Shown here piece by piece: positions 8,910-17,432 of a stretch of 64,000 nucleotides of DNA (positions are counted from its first letter, which is position 1; every line of letters starts with the position of its first letter). The position numbers and the translations under genes were made by a program. Origin of the DNA: Halomonas denitrificans (GTDB lineage Bacteria > Pseudomonadota > Gammaproteobacteria > Pseudomonadales > Halomonadaceae); the NCBI RefSeq assembly GCF_003056305.1, contig NZ_PYVX01000001.1:372001-436000 (forward strand), in the 5' to 3' direction. Below the pieces are notes generated by a model. It saw nothing but the letters and a program-made list of their open reading frames with translations. It was not told the DNA's origin and ran no database searches.

Positions 8910-8942
8910 AGGGAGCTCACAGGGAGCCCATAGGGAGATCGG
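8910..8942 (+). repeat. Three 11-bp AGGGAG repeats before the EEP gene
   Basis: AGGGAG recurs at 8910, 8921 and 8932, at an exact 11-bp period. The intervening bases are similar but not identical (CTCAC, CCCAT, ATCGG). The last copy is 8 nt upstream of the GTG start at 8946 and can act as its ribosome binding site. Confidence 0.7.
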
Positions 8943-8945
8943 TTC

Positions 8946-10010
8946 GTGCTCTCCATCCTGCTGACGGGGGTCGCCGTGCTGCTGCTGGCGACCACCCTCC
9001 TGCCCCGCCTGCCGCTGACCTGGTGGTTCGTGCGCAGCTGCGAGTTCCCGCGGCTGCAGTTCGCCGCGCTGGCGGCGGTGGTCGCGGGCCTCGCCACGCT
9101 GACCGCCCCACCCTGGTCGTGGTGGAGCCTCGCCGCGAGCCTTGCTACCCTCGGGCTCCAGGCGAGTCGCATCCTGCCCTGGACGCCGTTCTGGCCCCGC
9201 CAGGTCAAGGATGCCGACGCGGGCCAGGCGCCGCGCTGCCTGACCCTGATGATCGCCAACGTGCTCACCCCCAATCGCCACGCCAAGACGCTGATCGACC
9301 TGATCCACGCGCACCAACCCGACCTGGTGCTTACCCTGGAGTCCGATGCCTGGTGGCAGGAGCGGCTCGATGCCGCCCTGGCGAGGGAGTGGCCCCACGC
9401 GGTGCGGGTGCCGCTGGACAACCTCTACGGCATGCACCTCTACTCCCGGCGGCCGCTGGTCGACCCCGAGGTCCGCTGGCTGATCCAGCCCGATATCCCC
9501 TCGATCCATACCGGCGTCGCGCTGCCGAGCGGCGACGTAATCCGCCTGCACGCCCTGCATCCGCGTCCGCCGGCGCCGGGAGAGAGCGAGGAGTCGCTGT
9601 GGCGCGACGCGGAACTGTTGCTGGTGGGCAAGGCGATTCATGAGCACCCCGAACCCACCCTGGTGGCCGGCGACCTCAACGACGTGGCCTGGTCGCGCAC
9701 CACGCGGCTCTTCTGCCGGGTCAGCGGCATGCTGGATCCGCGACGGGGGCGCGGCATGTTCAGCACCTTCCATGCCGACTACCCGCTGCTGCGCTGGCCG
9801 CTGGACCACGTCTTCGCCAGCGAGCATTTCACCCTCAAGGCCATGCAGCGCCTGCCGCACATCGGCTCCGACCACTTTCCGATGCTGGCGACCCTCTGCT
9901 ACCGCCCCTCTCGCGCCGACGAGCACGAACCGCCCGAGGCGGGCGGCGCGGAGCACCGCGACGCCCGGGCGACCATCGAGGAGGGCAAGGAGCGGGAGCA
10001 GCCGGACTGA
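8946..10010 (+). CDS. Membrane-anchored endonuclease/exonuclease/phosphatase family protein
   Basis: A 354-residue protein. About three hydrophobic segments in residues 1-78 are followed by an EEP-fold catalytic domain: IANVLTPNRH supplies the metal-site Asn, LTLESD the metal-site Glu, GDLND the central motif and SDHFPM the catalytic Asp-His. Three membrane spans would place the catalytic domain in the periplasm if the N-terminus is inside; that is inference. The substrate could be nucleic acid or a phosphodiester. It starts with GTG and follows the phn transporter genes on the same strand after 98 bp. The C-terminal tail is charged and probably disordered. Confidence 0.85.
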   Translation: MLSILLTGVAVLLLATTLLPRLPLTWWFVRSCEFPRLQFAALAAVVAGLATLTAPPWSWWSLAASLATLGLQASRILPWTPFWPRQVKDADAGQAPRCLTLMIANVLTPNRHAKTLIDLIHAHQPDLVLTLESDAWWQERLDAALAREWPHAVRVPLDNLYGMHLYSRRPLVDPEVRWLIQPDIPSIHTGVALPSGDVIRLHALHPRPPAPGESEESLWRDAELLLVGKAIHEHPEPTLVAGDLNDVAWSRTTRLFCRVSGMLDPRRGRGMFSTFHADYPLLRWPLDHVFASEHFTLKAMQRLPHIGSDHFPMLATLCYRPSRADEHEPPEAGGAEHRDARATIEEGKEREQPD

Positions 10011-10013
10011 GCG

Positions 10014-11393
10014 CTATTCCGGCACCCCGCCCCGCGTCAGGGCGGCGGGGTCGAGCAGCCGCTCGAGCTCGTCGCGCGACAGCTCGGTCTGCTCCTCGGC
10101 CACCTCGATGATCGGCCGTCCCGCCTGGTAGGCCTGCTTGGCGATCGCCGCCGCCGCGTCGTAGCCGATCACCGAATTGAGCGCCGTCACCAGGATAGGG
10201 TTGTGTGCCAGCGGCCCCTCAAGGTGGTCGTGGCGCACCTTGAAGGTGGCGATGGCCCGGTCGGCCAGCAGCCGGCTGATACTGGTCATCAGGGTGATCG
10301 ACGTGAGCAGGTTGCTGGCCACCAGCGGCAGCATGACGTTGAGCTGGAAGTTGCCGCTCTGGCCGGCCACCGTGATCGCCGTGTCGAGCCCGATCACCTG
10401 GGCGGCCGCCTGGGCGGCGGACTCGGGGATCACCGGGTTGACCTTGCCCGGCATGATCGAGCTGCCGGGCTGCAGGGCCTCGAGCTCGATCTCGCCGAGC
10501 CCGGCCAGCGGGCCGGAGTTCATCCAGCGCAGGTCGTTGGCGATCTTCATGATCACGCAGGCCAGCCCCTTGAGCTGCCCCGAGAGCTCCACCGCAGCGT
10601 CCTGGGAGGCGAGGCTCGCGAAGAAGCTGTCGTTGGGCGAGAACTCAAGCCCCGTCTGCTCGCTGAGATCCCGCGCCATGCGCGCGGCGAATTCTGGGTG
10701 GGCGTTGATGCCGGTGCCCACCGCGGTGCCTCCCTGGGCGAGGCGGCACAGGCGGATCAGGGCACTGTCGAGACGCTCGATGGCCTGGCCCACCTGGCTC
10801 GACCAGCCCCCCAGCTCCTGGCTCATGCGCAGCGGCATGGCATCCATCAGGTGCGTGCGGCCGGTCTTGACCACGTCGTCGAGCTCGGCGGCCCGGGTGT
10901 CGATGGTCGCACGCAGGTGCTCGAGGGCCGGGCGCAGCTCGCCGGTCACCGCCAGCGCCGCCGAGAGGTGGATCGCGGTCGGGATCACGTCGTTGCTCGA
11001 CTGCCCCATGTTGACGTGGTCGTTGGCGCCGACCTCCACGCCGTCGCGGCTGGCCCGCCGGGCGATCACCTCGTTGACGTTCATGTTGCTCGAGGTGCCG
11101 GAGCCGGTCTGGAAGACGTCCACCGGGAACTGGTCGTCCAGATGCCCGGCGAGCACCGCCTCGGCCGCGGCGACGATCCCCCGGGAGCGGGCGTCGTCCA
11201 GCAGCCCCAGCTCGCGGTTGACCCGGGCCGCCGCCAGCTTGATGCGGGCGATGGCGTGGATGAAGGCCGTCGGCATGGGCTGGCCGGAGACGGGGAAGTT
11301 GTCGACCGCCCGCTGGGTCTGCGCCCCGTAGAGCGCCTCCCTCGGCACCGCCAGCTCGCCCATGCTGTCCCGCTCGATACGATGGTCGCTCAT
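10014..11393 (-). CDS. fumC: Class II fumarate hydratase FumC
   Basis: A 459-residue iron-independent fumarase that interconverts fumarate and malate in the TCA cycle. It carries the superfamily signature GSSIMPGKVNP, the TGRTHLMDA motif and GSGTSSNMNVNEV. GAGGAGG precedes the ATG. Its stop is only 3 bp from that of the convergent EEP gene. Length matches E. coli FumC (467). Confidence 0.96.
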   Translation of the reverse strand: MSDHRIERDSMGELAVPREALYGAQTQRAVDNFPVSGQPMPTAFIHAIARIKLAAARVNRELGLLDDARSRGIVAAAEAVLAGHLDDQFPVDVFQTGSGTSSNMNVNEVIARRASRDGVEVGANDHVNMGQSSNDVIPTAIHLSAALAVTGELRPALEHLRATIDTRAAELDDVVKTGRTHLMDAMPLRMSQELGGWSSQVGQAIERLDSALIRLCRLAQGGTAVGTGINAHPEFAARMARDLSEQTGLEFSPNDSFFASLASQDAAVELSGQLKGLACVIMKIANDLRWMNSGPLAGLGEIELEALQPGSSIMPGKVNPVIPESAAQAAAQVIGLDTAITVAGQSGNFQLNVMLPLVASNLLTSITLMTSISRLLADRAIATFKVRHDHLEGPLAHNPILVTALNSVIGYDAAAAIAKQAYQAGRPIIEVAEEQTELSRDELERLLDPAALTRGGVPE

Positions 11394-11572
11394 GCTTCCC
11401 TCCTCTTCTGTCGTGCGTGCGGGCCTGCGCGGTCCGTCATCGTTTCCTCCCTCTCAACATGGTGGCGGCCTCGGCGGGGTGCAAGGTCCTCGCTACCCGC
11501 CTTGCGCCGACGCGCGCGACGGGGCGGTGCGGTCGCCGCCGATTGGCCCTGAAAAATAATCCAAGTTTCGCA

Positions 11573-11614
11573 TGTTGCAGTGCACAAACCCCTCTGCTAT
11601 TGTGCATTGCAACA
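11573..11614 (+). promoter_or_regulatory. Phasin promoter inside a 15-bp inverted repeat (PhaR-type operator candidate)
   Basis: The 305-bp gap between fumC and the phasin gene holds TGTTGCAGTGCACAA (11573-11587) and TTGTGCATTGCAACA (11600-11614). These are inverted copies matching at 14 of 15 positions, 12 bp apart. A -35 TTGCAG (11575-11580) and -10 TATTGT (11598-11603) with 17-bp spacing lie inside the two arms. TGC/GCA-rich sites are the known targets of the PHB regulator PhaR, so a repressor here would cover both promoter elements. Confidence 0.55.
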
Positions 11615-11698
11615 GAGGTCGTAATGGCCAGAGTGAGAAGGCATCGGCACCCCGCCACGGCCTTCGAATCGATCCGAAATCCCTGGGAGGGAATCACG

Positions 11699-12067
11699 AT
11701 GCAAAACTTCGACACCAAGCAGTTCACCGAGCAGTTCGAATCCATGTTCTTCGGCCCGGCCCGCGCCTACGCCGCGCTCTCCGTGGACTACACCGAGAAG
11801 CTGGTCAACGCCCAGCTCGACGCCGGCAAGGCCTACACCGACACCGGCCTGGCGCAGCTGCGCAGCCTGATGAACGTCAAGGACGCCGAGGGCCTGAAGT
11901 CCTACATGGAAGGCCAGCAGAAGGTCGCCAAGGACCTGACCGAGCGCCTCAAGGGCGACGCCGAGAAGGTCGTCTCCCTGCAGCAGGACTTCGTCCAGCA
12001 GAGCCAGAAGCTGACCGAAGAGAGCGTCAAGCAGGCCACCGACACGGCGACCAAGGCCGCCAAGTGA
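11699..12067 (+). CDS. Phasin family protein
   Basis: A 122-residue, mostly helical acidic protein of the phasin family. Phasins coat polyhydroxyalkanoate granules. It shows the family opening NFDTKQFTEQFESMF, aromatic residues followed by AALSVDYTEKLVNAQ, and an amphipathic C-terminal half rich in K, E, A and Q. GGGAGG lies 8 nt before the ATG. PHA synthase genes are not in the window, so a link to storage comes from the family. Confidence 0.88.
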   Translation: MQNFDTKQFTEQFESMFFGPARAYAALSVDYTEKLVNAQLDAGKAYTDTGLAQLRSLMNVKDAEGLKSYMEGQQKVAKDLTERLKGDAEKVVSLQQDFVQQSQKLTEESVKQATDTATKAAK

Positions 12068-12074
12068 GCCTGAC

Positions 12075-12160
12075 GGCGTCGGCCCTGCCGACGCCCGACT
12101 GACCCGCCCGACGGGTCAACCAGAACGGGCCGCCGATCGATGATCGGCGGCCCGTTTGCG
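12075..12160 (+). terminator. Triple hairpin and terminator after the phasin gene
   Basis: Three hairpins follow the stop codon: GGCGTCGGC-CCT-GCCGACGCC (12075-12095), TGACCCG-N5-CGGGTCA (12100-12118), and a perfect 15-bp stem AACGGGCCGCCGATC with a GAT loop (12124-12156) ending in TTT. The last is a good rho-independent terminator. The first two could stabilise the 3' end of an abundant mRNA. Confidence 0.75.
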
Positions 12161-12209
12161 TTATGCTCTCCGCTCACGCCGTCCCCTTCACCACTGCCGG
12201 AGAGTGACC

Positions 12210-12761
12210 ATGACACGCGGAATCCTTCTCGCCCTGCTGGGGCTCACGCTGGCCGGCTGCCAGATCATCGAGCCGCGCTATCCCGGCGGGCAGAGCGAGC
12301 GCGTCGAGGTGATCGAGCGCGGCACGAGGGCCCCGGACGAGGCCGCCCCCGACGAGCGCGCCGCTGCCGGGCGTGTCGAGCGCCGGGTGGCCTTCCCCGC
12401 CGACGAGTACGCCGCGCTCGAGAAACGCGGCAGCGCCGCGATCAGCGGACGCCTGACGATCGGCGGACGCCCGATCGCCAACCGCCCGGTGGCGGTGGCG
12501 CCGGTGACCACCTACTCCGCCGAGGCCGCGGAACAGGCGCTGGCCGGCCGGGCCGTGGAGCCCGCCGATCCCCGGGCGAGGGCCTACACCCACACCACCC
12601 GCACCGACGGCAATGGCCGCTTCCGTCTCGATGGCCTGCCGGCCGGGGAGTTCTACGTCTCGAGCAGCGCCCGGGATCCCGTCAGCGGCGAGACGCGGGT
12701 GATCATCCAGCAGGTCAGTCTCGGCAACGGCCAGACGCGACGGCTCGAACTCAGCCGCTAG
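12210..12761 (+). CDS. Lipoprotein with carboxypeptidase-regulatory-like domain
   Basis: A 183-residue exported protein. The N-terminus is a lipoprotein signal (TRGILLALLGLTLAGC), with the lipobox Cys at about residue 17. A linker rich in E, R and A follows. The C-terminal half looks like a carboxypeptidase-regulatory or transthyretin-like beta fold, with THTTRTDGNGRFRLDGLPAG the most characteristic stretch. The ATG at 12210 follows GGAGAG. Function is unknown; such domains usually mediate binding. Confidence 0.75.
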   Translation: MTRGILLALLGLTLAGCQIIEPRYPGGQSERVEVIERGTRAPDEAAPDERAAAGRVERRVAFPADEYAALEKRGSAAISGRLTIGGRPIANRPVAVAPVTTYSAEAAEQALAGRAVEPADPRARAYTHTTRTDGNGRFRLDGLPAGEFYVSSSARDPVSGETRVIIQQVSLGNGQTRRLELSR

Positions 12762-12771
12762 TCGCGTCGAC

Positions 12772-13473
12772 CTACCAGCCCAGCGCCTGCTTGACGAAGG
12801 GAATGGTCAGCTTGCGCTGGGCGGAGAGCGAGGCGCGATCCAGGGTCTCCAGGGTCGCGAAGAGCGCATCGAGGCGCCGCGGCCCGCGGTGCAGGATATA
12901 GCGGGCCACCTCGTCGGGCAGCTGCATGCCGCGCCCCTTGGCGCGCAGCTGCAGCGCCGCCAGGCGGCCGGCATCGTCCAGGCCCTGCAGGTGGAAGGTC
13001 ATGCCCCAGGTGAGGCGCGAGGCCAGATCCGGCAATTGCACCGGCAGCTGCCGCGGCGGCGCCTCGGCGGCGATCACCAGCCGCTTGCCGGCGTCGCGCA
13101 GGCGGTTGAAGGCGTGGAACAGCGCCTCCTCCCAGCGCTTGCGCCCGACGACCCGCTCGAGGTCGTCGATGGCGACCAGGTCCAGGCGCTCGATCTCCTC
13201 GAGCATCAGCGGCGGAAAGTGGCCGAGCTCCGCCAGGGGCAGGTAGAGCGCGCGGCCGTCGCGGTCGGAGGCGGCATGACAGGCGGCCTGCAGCAGGTGA
13301 CTGCGACCGGTGCCCGAGGCGCCCCACACGTAGAGGAAGGGCTCGCCGTCATCGTCGAGCTGGTGCACCAGCCGGTCGACCAGGGTCGCGTTGGGCCCGG
13401 GATGGAAGTTGGCGAAGGTGGCGTCGTCGCGAAGCCCCACGCCCAGTGGCAACTGCGCGGGTGCTCGACTCAT
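12772..13473 (-). CDS. hda: DnaA regulatory inactivator Hda
   Basis: A 233-residue AAA+ protein that, with the DNA-loaded sliding clamp, promotes ATP hydrolysis by DnaA and limits re-initiation. The N-terminus carries a clamp-binding sequence (QLPLGV). The P-loop is WGASGTGRSHLLQA and Walker B is LVAIDDLE. It lacks the DnaA DNA-binding domain. It overlaps perM by 4 bp (ATGA), the usual perM-hda arrangement divergent from purM. Confidence 0.95.
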   Translation of the reverse strand: MSRAPAQLPLGVGLRDDATFANFHPGPNATLVDRLVHQLDDDGEPFLYVWGASGTGRSHLLQAACHAASDRDGRALYLPLAELGHFPPLMLEEIERLDLVAIDDLERVVGRKRWEEALFHAFNRLRDAGKRLVIAAEAPPRQLPVQLPDLASRLTWGMTFHLQGLDDAGRLAALQLRAKGRGMQLPDEVARYILHRGPRRLDALFATLETLDRASLSAQRKLTIPFVKQALGW

Positions 13474-14549
13474 GGCGACTCCTCGTCGTGGGTGCGTGAA
13501 CGACCGGCATCATACAAGGTACTGTTTTTATAGTGATCGTGGAGATAACGCAACACCACCATCAGCATCGCGGCCACCGGCAGCGCCAACAGCACCCCGG
13601 TGAAGCCGAATAGCTGCCCCCCCGCCAGCACGGCGAAGATCACCGCCACCGGGTGCAGGCCGATCTTGTCGCCGAGCAGCTTGGGCTGCAGCACCACGCT
13701 CTCGATCAGCTGGCCGAAGCCGAACACCGCGCCCACGCCGAGCAGGATCAGGAAGTCGCCGAACTGGAAGAAGGCCACTACCCCGGCCACCGAGATGCCG
13801 ACGATCACCCCGAGATAGGGCACGATGCTGGCCAGCCCGGCGAGCAGCCCGATCAGCAGCCCGAAGCGCACGCCGAGCAGCGTCAGCCCCACCGCATAGA
13901 TCACCCCCAGGCAGAGCATCACGATCAGCTGGCCGCGCAGGAAGGCGGAGAGCACCTCGTCGCACTCGCCGGCCAGGCGCACCGCCGCGGGCTCCCAGCG
14001 CCGCGGCAGCGAGGCCTGCACCTTGCCGACCAGGATGTCCCAGTCGAGCAGCAGGTAGAAGGTCACAACCGGGATCAGCGCCAGGTTGGCGATCCAGGCC
14101 GCCACCGCCAGTCCCGAGCGCGACACCTGGGCCAGCAGGCTGGCGGCGAAGGTGCCGGTCTCCTTCCAGTTGTCGACGAACGCGGTGCGCATCTGGTCGA
14201 TGTCGGTGGAGAGGTCCAGGCCGGTCAGGGCCTGCACGCGCGGCACCACGCTCTGCTGCACCCAGTTGAGCACAGCGGGCAGGGAGTCGATGACCTGACC
14301 GAGCTGCCGCCCGAAGATCGGCACCACCACCAGCAGCGTGAGCACGATGATCAGGCTCAGCAGCAGGAACACCAGCGACACCGCCAGGCGCCGGGAGAGC
14401 CCCCAGGTCTCCAGCCGGTCGGTCAGCGGATCGCCCAGGTAGGCCAGGATCATGCTGACGAAGAACGGCATCAGCACCGGCTCGATGCTGATCAGGAACC
14501 ACAGCGCCAGCGCCGTGCACGCCGCCACTATCCACCACTGTCTGCGCAT
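13470..14549 (-). CDS. perM: AI-2E family transporter (PerM-like)
   Basis: A 359-residue inner-membrane protein with about seven to eight hydrophobic segments. They are grouped as in the AI-2E/PerM family: an N-terminal pair, a soluble middle region, and a C-terminal bundle containing IVPYLGVIVGI and LGDKIGLHPVAVIFAVLAGG. The transported substrate of PerM proteins is not established. It starts the perM-hda operon and is divergent from purM. Confidence 0.9.
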   Translation of the reverse strand: MRRQWWIVAACTALALWFLISIEPVLMPFFVSMILAYLGDPLTDRLETWGLSRRLAVSLVFLLLSLIIVLTLLVVVPIFGRQLGQVIDSLPAVLNWVQQSVVPRVQALTGLDLSTDIDQMRTAFVDNWKETGTFAASLLAQVSRSGLAVAAWIANLALIPVVTFYLLLDWDILVGKVQASLPRRWEPAAVRLAGECDEVLSAFLRGQLIVMLCLGVIYAVGLTLLGVRFGLLIGLLAGLASIVPYLGVIVGISVAGVVAFFQFGDFLILLGVGAVFGFGQLIESVVLQPKLLGDKIGLHPVAVIFAVLAGGQLFGFTGVLLALPVAAMLMVVLRYLHDHYKNSTLYDAGRSRTHDEESP

Positions 14550-14581
14550 CGCCTCCTCCCTGTATCGGCGCGGCCGTCAGG

Positions 14582-14610
14582 CTGCCAGCCGCGCGCCGTG
14601 ATGCTACAAT
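14582..14610 (+). promoter_or_regulatory. Possible purM promoter
   Basis: TACAAT (14605-14610) is a good -10 element in the divergent perM-purM gap. The -35 at 17-bp spacing is a weak CTGCCA (14582-14587). No clear PurR site was seen. Confidence 0.35.
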
Positions 14611-14685
14611 TCCTTCCCCGAACCCGACCGTCGCGCCTCGCCCTGCGACAGGCCTCGCGACCGCCATTCTCATACAGGAAGCGTC

Positions 14686-15759
14686 ATGACCGATTCCACC
14701 AACCGCCCGACCGGGACCTCGCTCAGCTACAAGGACGCCGGCGTCGACATCGATGCCGGCAATGCTCTGGTCGACCGCATCAAGGGCGTCGCCAAACGCA
14801 CCACCCGCCCCGAGGTCATGGGCGGCCTGGGCGGTTTCGGCGCCCTGTGCGAGCTGCCCAAGGGCTACCAGGAGCCGGTGCTGGTCTCCGGCACCGACGG
14901 CGTCGGCACCAAGCTGCGCCTGGCCATGGACATCGGCCGCCATGACACCATCGGCATCGACCTGGTGGCGATGTGCGTCAACGACCTGGTCGTGGCCGGC
15001 GCCGAGCCGCTGCTCTTCCTCGACTACTATGCCACGGGCAAGCTCGACGTGGATATCGCCGCCGACGTGGTGACCGGCATCGGCGAGGGCTGCGAGCAGG
15101 CGGGCTGCGCCCTGGTGGGCGGCGAGACCGCCGAGATGCCCGGCATGTACGAGGGCAGCGACTACGACCTCGCCGGCTTCTGCGTGGGCGTGGTGGAGAA
15201 GTCCGAGATCCTCGACGGCAGCAAGGTCGGCGAAGGCGACGTGCTGCTGGGCCTGGCCTCCTCCGGCCCCCACTCCAACGGCTACTCGCTGATCCGCAAG
15301 ATCCTCGAGGTCTCCGGCGCCGCCCTGGACACCGCCGTCGACGGCAAGCCCCTGGGCGAGGCGCTGCTCGCGCCCACCAAGATCTACGTCAAGCCGCTGC
15401 TGTCGCTGATCAAGGAAACCGACATCCCGGTGCACGCCCTCTCGCACATCACCGGCGGCGGCCTGACCGAGAACATCCCCCGCGTGCTGCCCGAGACCCT
15501 GGGCGCGCGCATCGACGCCGCCAGCTGGACCCGCCCGGCGATCTTCGACTGGCTGAAGGAGCAGGGCAACGTAGACGAGCACGAGATGCACCGGGTGCTC
15601 AACTGCGGCATCGGCATGGTGATCGTGGTACCGGCGGAGAAGGCCGACCAGGCCCGCGCCCACCTGCAGGCCCAGGGCGAGACGGTCCACCGCATCGGGG
15701 TGATCACCGCCCGGGGCGAGGACGACGAGCCGGTCCAGCTGGAGAACCTCGAGGCATGA
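14686..15759 (+). CDS. purM: Phosphoribosylformylglycinamidine cyclo-ligase PurM
   Basis: A 357-residue AIR synthetase that makes 5-aminoimidazole ribonucleotide from FGAM and ATP in purine synthesis. [20 protein letters not shown] is the family start. [27 protein letters not shown] and [14 protein letters not shown] are conserved ATP and substrate motifs. Its TGA overlaps the purN ATG, so the two enzymes are probably coupled. Confidence 0.97.
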   Translation: MTDSTNRPTGTSLSYKDAGVDIDAGNALVDRIKGVAKRTTRPEVMGGLGGFGALCELPKGYQEPVLVSGTDGVGTKLRLAMDIGRHDTIGIDLVAMCVNDLVVAGAEPLLFLDYYATGKLDVDIAADVVTGIGEGCEQAGCALVGGETAEMPGMYEGSDYDLAGFCVGVVEKSEILDGSKVGEGDVLLGLASSGPHSNGYSLIRKILEVSGAALDTAVDGKPLGEALLAPTKIYVKPLLSLIKETDIPVHALSHITGGGLTENIPRVLPETLGARIDAASWTRPAIFDWLKEQGNVDEHEMHRVLNCGIGMVIVVPAEKADQARAHLQAQGETVHRIGVITARGEDDEPVQLENLEA

Positions 15760-16496
15760 GCGGGACCGACTACCAGAGCGACACCCTGAACGCCTTCACC
15801 CCCGAGCCCAGTGAGGCGCGGCGGGTGGTGGTGCTGATCTCCGGCAGCGGCAGCAACCTCCAGGCGCTGATCGACGCCCAGGCGCATGACGAGCTGGGCG
15901 GCGAGATCGTCGCGGTGATCTCCAACCAGCCGGACGCCTACGGCCTTAAGCGCGCCCGGGACGCCGGAATCGACGCCGTCGCCCTGCCCCATCGCGAGTA
16001 CGACAGCCGCGAGGCCTACGACGGCGCGCTGATCAAGGTGATCGAGCGCCACGAGCCCGACCTGATCGTGCTGGCCGGCTTCATGCGCATCCTCACCCCG
16101 CGCTTCGTCAACCGCTTCCTGGGCCGGATGCTCAATATCCACCCCTCGCTGCTGCCCGCCTACACCGGGCTGCACACCCACGCCCGGGCGCTGGCCGACG
16201 GCGTCAGCGAGCACGGCTGCAGCGTCCACTTCGTCACCGAGGAGCTCGACGGCGGCCCGGTGGCCCTGCAGGCCGAGGTGGCGGTGGCTCCGGACGAGAC
16301 CGAGGAGAGCCTGCAGGCCAAGGTCCAGGCCCGGGAGCACCTGATCTACCCGATCGCCGTGCGCTGGTTCCTGGAGGGACGCCTGCAGCTCAAGGGCGAG
16401 GCGGCGGCCATGGACGGCGTCGCGTTGCCTTCCACCGGCATGCGCCTCTCCCACGCCGACGCCGCCGAGGAGCTCGACGAGGACGTAGAAGAGTAG
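15756..16496 (+). CDS. purN: Phosphoribosylglycinamide formyltransferase PurN
   Basis: A 246-residue enzyme that transfers formyl from 10-formyl-THF to GAR. It shows [18 protein letters not shown] for GAR binding, [25 protein letters not shown] with the catalytic His, and [11 protein letters not shown] with the catalytic Asp. It is about 30 residues longer than E. coli PurN, with an N-terminal extension of about 20 residues before the core and a longer C-terminal tail. The start is fixed by the ATGA overlap with purM. Confidence 0.96.
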   Translation: MSGTDYQSDTLNAFTPEPSEARRVVVLISGSGSNLQALIDAQAHDELGGEIVAVISNQPDAYGLKRARDAGIDAVALPHREYDSREAYDGALIKVIERHEPDLIVLAGFMRILTPRFVNRFLGRMLNIHPSLLPAYTGLHTHARALADGVSEHGCSVHFVTEELDGGPVALQAEVAVAPDETEESLQAKVQAREHLIYPIAVRWFLEGRLQLKGEAAAMDGVALPSTGMRLSHADAAEELDEDVEE

Positions 16497-16523
16497 GTCC
16501 GTCCTCGAGTCTGCTAGAGACGA

Positions 16524-16561
16524 GACAGCCCCGCCGGCATCCGGCGGGGCTGTCTTGTTTT
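16524..16561 (+). terminator. Rho-independent terminator of purMN
   Basis: A perfect 14-bp stem GACAGCCCCGCCGG with a CAT loop and its complement is followed by TTGTTTT. This is a textbook terminator 28 bp after the purN stop. Confidence 0.9.
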
Positions 16562-16582
16562 GGAGGCTTTATCGCAAACTCA

Positions 16583-16724
16583 AGAAAGCCGGCGATTTGC
16601 GCAGCGAGCGATGGCAGACTGGGCGCCGCCGGAGCGCAGGAACCGGAGTGTAGCCTGCTACATGAGGATTCCGAGTACCGCCGGCGGCCAGGTTGGCGAG
16701 CGCAGCAGCAAATCGGCGCTTTCT
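16583..16724. repeat. Long imperfect palindrome between purN and dcd
   Basis: About 140 bp can fold back on itself. The outer arms are AGAAAGCCGGCGATTTGC (16583-16600) and GCAAATCGGCGCTTTCT (16708-16724). The middle is GC-rich and partly complementary, and the apex is TGTAGC-CT-GCTACA (16649-16662). It sits between the purMN terminator and the dcd stop codon and contains no credible gene. It could be a dispersed intergenic repeat, a MITE-like remnant or a structured 3' element. Copy number in the genome is not visible here. Confidence 0.55.
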
Positions 16725-17290
16725 CAGGTGCGCGGCAGGGTCACACCCCTCTGCCCCATGTACTTGCCGCCGCGATCCTTGTAGGAGGTCTCGCAGACCT
16801 CGTCGGACTCCAGGAACAGCATCTGCGCCACGCCCTCGTTGGCGTAGATGCGCGCCGGCAGGTTGGTGGTGTTGGAGAACTCCAGGGTCACGTGCCCCTC
16901 CCACTCCGGCTCCAGCGGCGTCACATTGACGATGATGCCGCAGCGCGCGTAGGTGGACTTGCCCAGGCAGATGGTCAGCACGCTGCGCGGGATGCGGAAG
17001 TACTCCACGGTGCGCGCCAGGGCGAAGGAGTTGGGCGGGATCACGCAGACGTCGCCCTTGATGTCGACGAAGCTCTTCTCGTCGAAGCCCTTGGGATCCA
17101 CCACCGCCGAATGGATGTTGGTGAAGACCTTGAACTCGTCGGCGCAGCGTACATCGTAACCGTAGCTGGACGTCCCGTAGGAGATCACTCGCCGCTCGTT
17201 CACGTAGCGCACCTGGTCGGCCTCGAAGGGCTCGATCATGCCTTCCTGCTCGGCCATGCGGCGGATCCACTTGTCGGATTTGATGCTCAT
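16724..17290 (-). CDS. dcd: dCTP deaminase Dcd
   Basis: A 188-residue enzyme that deaminates dCTP to dUTP, the main route to dTTP in enterobacteria. It shows [13 protein letters not shown], the nucleotide-binding GKSTYARCG and [17 protein letters not shown], all strongly conserved. The ATG at 17290 has AGGA 7 nt upstream; a GTG two codons earlier is less likely. It lies downstream of apbC on the same strand but is separated by two terminators. Confidence 0.96.
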   Translation of the reverse strand: MSIKSDKWIRRMAEQEGMIEPFEADQVRYVNERRVISYGTSSYGYDVRCADEFKVFTNIHSAVVDPKGFDEKSFVDIKGDVCVIPPNSFALARTVEYFRIPRSVLTICLGKSTYARCGIIVNVTPLEPEWEGHVTLEFSNTTNLPARIYANEGVAQMLFLESDEVCETSYKDRGGKYMGQRGVTLPRT

Positions 17291-17316
17291 CGACACGTCC
17301 TGAAGCTATCTGGTGG

Positions 17317-17378
17317 AAAAAGCGCCGTGGGAAACCACGGCGCCAGAAAAAACCGGGGCCACATCATAGCGGCCCCGG
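17317..17378 (-). terminator. Tandem terminators after apbC
   Basis: Two minus-strand hairpins lie between apbC and dcd. The first is CCGGGGCC with a 10-nt loop (17353-17378) followed by six T. The second is GCGCCGTGG-N4-CCACGGCGC (17322-17343) followed by five T. Together they should separate apbC from dcd transcription. Confidence 0.85.
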
Positions 17379-17432
17379 GCGGGAAGGTCACGGCAACTCG
17401 CCCCGGGCGGGCGATGCCGGGCGAGCGGCTCA

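Noticed and set aside
12156-12901. Alternative frames overlapping the lipoprotein gene
   Set aside because: Only one frame has a lipobox signal and a recognisable domain; the others are Arg/Pro-rich shadows.
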